From positions 1,280,799-1,316,239 of the forward strand of contig CABFPE010000173.1 of the NCBI GenBank assembly GCA_900660155.1: a DNA stretch of 35,441 bases, in the 5' to 3' direction. Of the stretch, positions 33,606 through 35,441 are shown piece by piece. The notes under the pieces were generated by a model. The model did no database searches. It was not told where the DNA came from and saw only the letters and a program-made list of their open reading frames with translations. The stretch's first letter is position 1. Each line of letters opens with the position of its first letter. Source of the stretch: Hofstenia miamia (taxonomy: Eukaryota; Xenacoelomorpha; Acoela; Hofsteniidae). Position numbers and translations under genes: made by a program.

Positions 33606-34274
33606 CTTTTTTTTATTATTATTATTGTAATAAATGTCTAAAGTTTTACCCACAATCTCCAAGCTGTAAAGAGAGAAAACAGTCGATATTTTGAAGTCTA
33701 TATATGACTTCATAAATTCCTCATGTTAGTTTGAGAACTTCCGTTTTGGAGAATTATTTTGATCATGAATAGAATAATGATTTCCCTTTACTTGAAAGTT
33801 TTAGCACTTTCTCTCGTACCATTAGTGCGTGTCAGTCAGCTTCATTCATCTTTTCTTTCCATAATTCTTCAGATATTCACATTTGAATTATGTGGAAACT
33901 AATGGCATATGTTATGGCCGTTGCAAGCAAATGATGAACACAATATAGGCAGACAACAACAGAACGTATTGAAGGAGAAAAAAAGCTCAACTCCCTTTGA
34001 CAAACGGAACTCCTCATATTGCTTTCCCTATTCATTGAGAAATTCATGATACACCATATAAAATGAAGTGAAAGAGAGGCACAAACACAGTTACAAAATA
34101 ATTCATGAAAAGCAAGCAAAAATATATTTATCAACACCGTGGGATCACATATGAGAGAGGCCTCCTGCTAAACAGCCAATAGGATTTTATAAATTTGAAT
34201 TCGGAAAGAGCATGTCGAAAAAGTGAAATCACAATGTAAAAATATACACAAATTGAATGCAAATAGTCTCTTAC

Positions 34275-34471
34275 GATTGTGATGCGCCACCTATTGAAGC
34301 TCCAGTGAGTCCTCTTAAAAGAAACATCCAAATTAGATGAGGACTAAATGAACTTAGAAATCCAAAATAAAAAGTTAGAAAACTCGATAAAACCATTCCA
34401 AATTTCCTCCCATAAAGATCACACATTTTACCCCACAATGGAGCCGTTATTCCCATGCCGAGGAACACCAC
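34275..34471 (-). CDS. SVOP: gene A exon 2 (TM2-TM4, DLYGRK)
   Basis: 197 bases, phase 0 in, two bases over at the end. Begins VVFLGMGITAPLWGKMCDLY, then GRKFGMVLSSFLTFYFGFLS and ends RGLTGASIGGASQS. DLYGRK is the canonical MFS loop motif between TM2 and TM3, and RGLxGxxIGG is the TM4 signature. Acceptor ATATTTTAG, donor GTAAGA. Confidence 0.95.
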
Positions 34472-35100
34472 CTAAAATATATGATGTAATATCCATTGAT
34501 TATACCCTGCAAAAATAAAGAATTTAAAATGCATTGTTGACAAAATATAGCAGAGCAATATTAATAAACAAAAGATCATGAAATCAATAATTTGGAAGGA
34601 AGAATTATCAATAAAAAATTCTACAAGAAAATTATGATTAATAAAGATGCACCATGACACATTAAAATAAATAAAATCTAAATATATTAAAATCTTTTGT
34701 AAATTAAATATGAATGGTATAAAGTAATAAGATAATATGCCATCAACTTAGTTAACACAAGCACTGATTGAATATATATTTTTCACCACGCGCAAAATGA
34801 CATACAAAACTACTTCAGACTTGGTGTTTCATACAAAGTTTTTGCTGTACAAAGCGAGAGACTAATTTTTGACAAGTTATACTGCTTAAACACGTTGTTG
34901 AGTCATCAGTAACTCACAAAACATTCCATTCATATATTGATCAATCAAGAAATTATAAAGTATTCTCATTTTTTATAAGGAAAGATTGGCCCAGCTCCCG
35001 ATTTCTAGAATAAAAGCCTTTTGAAATTTTGAAATGTATCATTCTGAAAGAATTTTAAATTTGTTCCATATTGAAAATTAAAAATTGCTAATTTACTTAC
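34472..35100 (-). other. intron 1 of gene A
   Basis: 629 bp, AT-rich, clean GTAAGT donor and ATTTTAG acceptor. No embedded repeats recognised. Confidence 0.85.
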
Positions 35101-35298
35101 AGTAGTGATACTAGCTTCTTGAAGGCTAGTTAGGCGCCATTTGCACGAGAGCTCTGGACCTAAAATGCTTAGAATCATCATTTCCATGGCATCGGCCATC
35201 CATGCCAAACCAGTGAGGAAAGATAGCCATAATTGGAAAGGGCCAAATCCTAGTTGATCGATGGCTTCCTCCACAGTGAATCGATCTAAATTACTCAT
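35101..35298 (-). CDS. SVOP: gene A exon 1 in window (start and TM1)
   Basis: 66 codons from ATG at 35298: [40 protein letters not shown], then [20 protein letters not shown] and EASITT, donor GTAAGT. The start gives a very short cytoplasmic N-terminus compared with vertebrate SVOP. The bases before ATG (CTAAAAG) could also act as an acceptor from an upstream exon beyond the window. Gene B does have such an upstream coding exon, so an alternative, longer N-terminus is possible. Confidence 0.9.
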
Positions 35299-35407
35299 CT
35301 TTTAGATTTCGAATTAGCCTTAACATTCCTTTACAAGAAAAATACACAGATCAATATATTTTATGTTTGGCACAAGAGTCTACTTTATGGTTTTTCACAT
35401 ATTTAGG

Positions 35408-35409
<2 letters not shown>

Positions 35410-35440
<31 letters not shown>
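35410..35440. repeat. (TA)n tract at right end
   Basis: Pure TA repeat ending the window, mirroring the left edge. About 110 bp lie between the gene A start codon and this tract, so most of its promoter is outside. Confidence 0.9.

Positions 35441-35441
<1 letters not shown>

Larger units (their letters stand above)
27031..34274 (-). other. intron 2 of gene A, transposon-filled
   Basis: 7,244 bp, more than half of it recognisable mobile or foreign-looking sequence, listed separately. Unassigned stretches are 27.04-27.69, 28.09-28.37, 29.99-30.13, 30.86-31.44, 31.74-32.06 and 33.63-34.27 kb, where I see only AT-rich DNA. Intron status assumes that the contig is correctly joined at the N at 31519. 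Confidence 0.65.
21125..35298 (-). other. SVOP: gene A: SVOP-like major facilitator transporter (11 exons found)
   Basis: The exons listed separately join in phase, with GT-AG introns throughout, into 463 residues without a stop. Landmarks in order: [17 protein letters not shown] in the first membrane segment; DLYGRK in the loop after TM2; RGLTGASIGGASQSVTIYIEF; WLPESPHY at the start of the central cytoplasmic loop; DLFDSKQRRTT; a large Cys-containing extracellular loop between TM7 and TM8; [32 protein letters not shown] after TM12. This is the SVOP arrangement, and human SVOP aligns along its whole length from memory. SVOP proteins sit in vesicle membranes; the substrate is not established. 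The C-terminal tail exon was not found. Intron 2 is 7.2 kb and full of transposons; the last intron is 69 bp. Because intron 2 contains a possible misjoin, exons 1-2 and exons 3-11 could belong to different paralogs. Confidence 0.9.

Noticed and set aside
1-35441. tRNA, rRNA, CRISPR or bacterial operon signals
   Set aside because: No B-box-like GGTTCGANNCC context with a foldable clover, no rRNA core words and no spaced direct repeats. Gene structure is clearly eukaryotic.

Overview
This is AT-rich animal nuclear DNA, probably from an invertebrate. The evidence is multi-exon genes with GT-AG introns from 69 bp to 7.2 kb, together with fossil LINE, mariner and Tc1 elements and a collagen exon. 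I cannot name the species. Both ends of the window run into (TA)n tracts, so it looks like a whole contig that stops at simple repeats.

The host backbone is two SVOP-like genes (synaptic vesicle 2-related, major facilitator superfamily), both on the minus strand and head-to-tail. Gene A starts at 35298 and I could place 11 exons down to 21125. All 11 join in phase into 463 residues with the family landmarks: [40 protein letters not shown] and LPIETKGR. Only the last, tail-coding exon is not securely found. Gene B shows one diagnostic exon (297-489) and a phase-compatible upstream exon (1331-1533), then leaves the window on the left. By hand count, the shared exon matches gene A at 50 of 64 residues.

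Layout: 1-1.5 kb, 5' part of gene B. 1.5-5.3 kb, AT-rich DNA without genes. 5.3-9.0 kb, two truncated pieces of one LINE type (CR1/L2-like) in inverted order: an RT half with a (TTATC)n tail, followed directly by a 5'/endonuclease half with a decayed 2A-like motif. 9.08-10.97 kb, an unusual non-coding element with oppositely oriented clusters of a GC-rich roughly 23-bp motif, a 219-bp tandem duplication and a perfect terminal hairpin. It appears to sit in the (AAT)n tail of another LINE (10.97-11.7 kb, minus strand). 12.05-12.57 kb, a broken retroelement protein fragment. 14.3-16.1 kb, small repeats: a GAGCCGAGC-rich repeat, a 527-bp element with 13-bp terminal inverted repeats, a zinc-finger (PHD-like) ORF and a strong hairpin. 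16.2-21.1 kb, mostly empty, with a LINE 3' end just before the last secure exon of gene A. 21.1-35.3 kb, gene A.

Intron 2 of gene A (27031-34274) is a transposon trap. It holds three mariner remnants, a Tc1-like transposase, a DYMHL-type DDE transposase fragment, an intron-bearing unknown gene-like stretch on the plus strand and, on gene A's own strand, a collagen exon. The collagen exon stops at the only ambiguous base (N, 31519), within a (TA)-cored palindrome. That combination makes a misassembly or nested insertion here quite possible.

No CRISPR, operon, tRNA or rRNA signal was seen. The best candidates for something undescribed are the 9.08-10.97 kb motif-array element and the small terminal-inverted-repeat element at 14969-15495.
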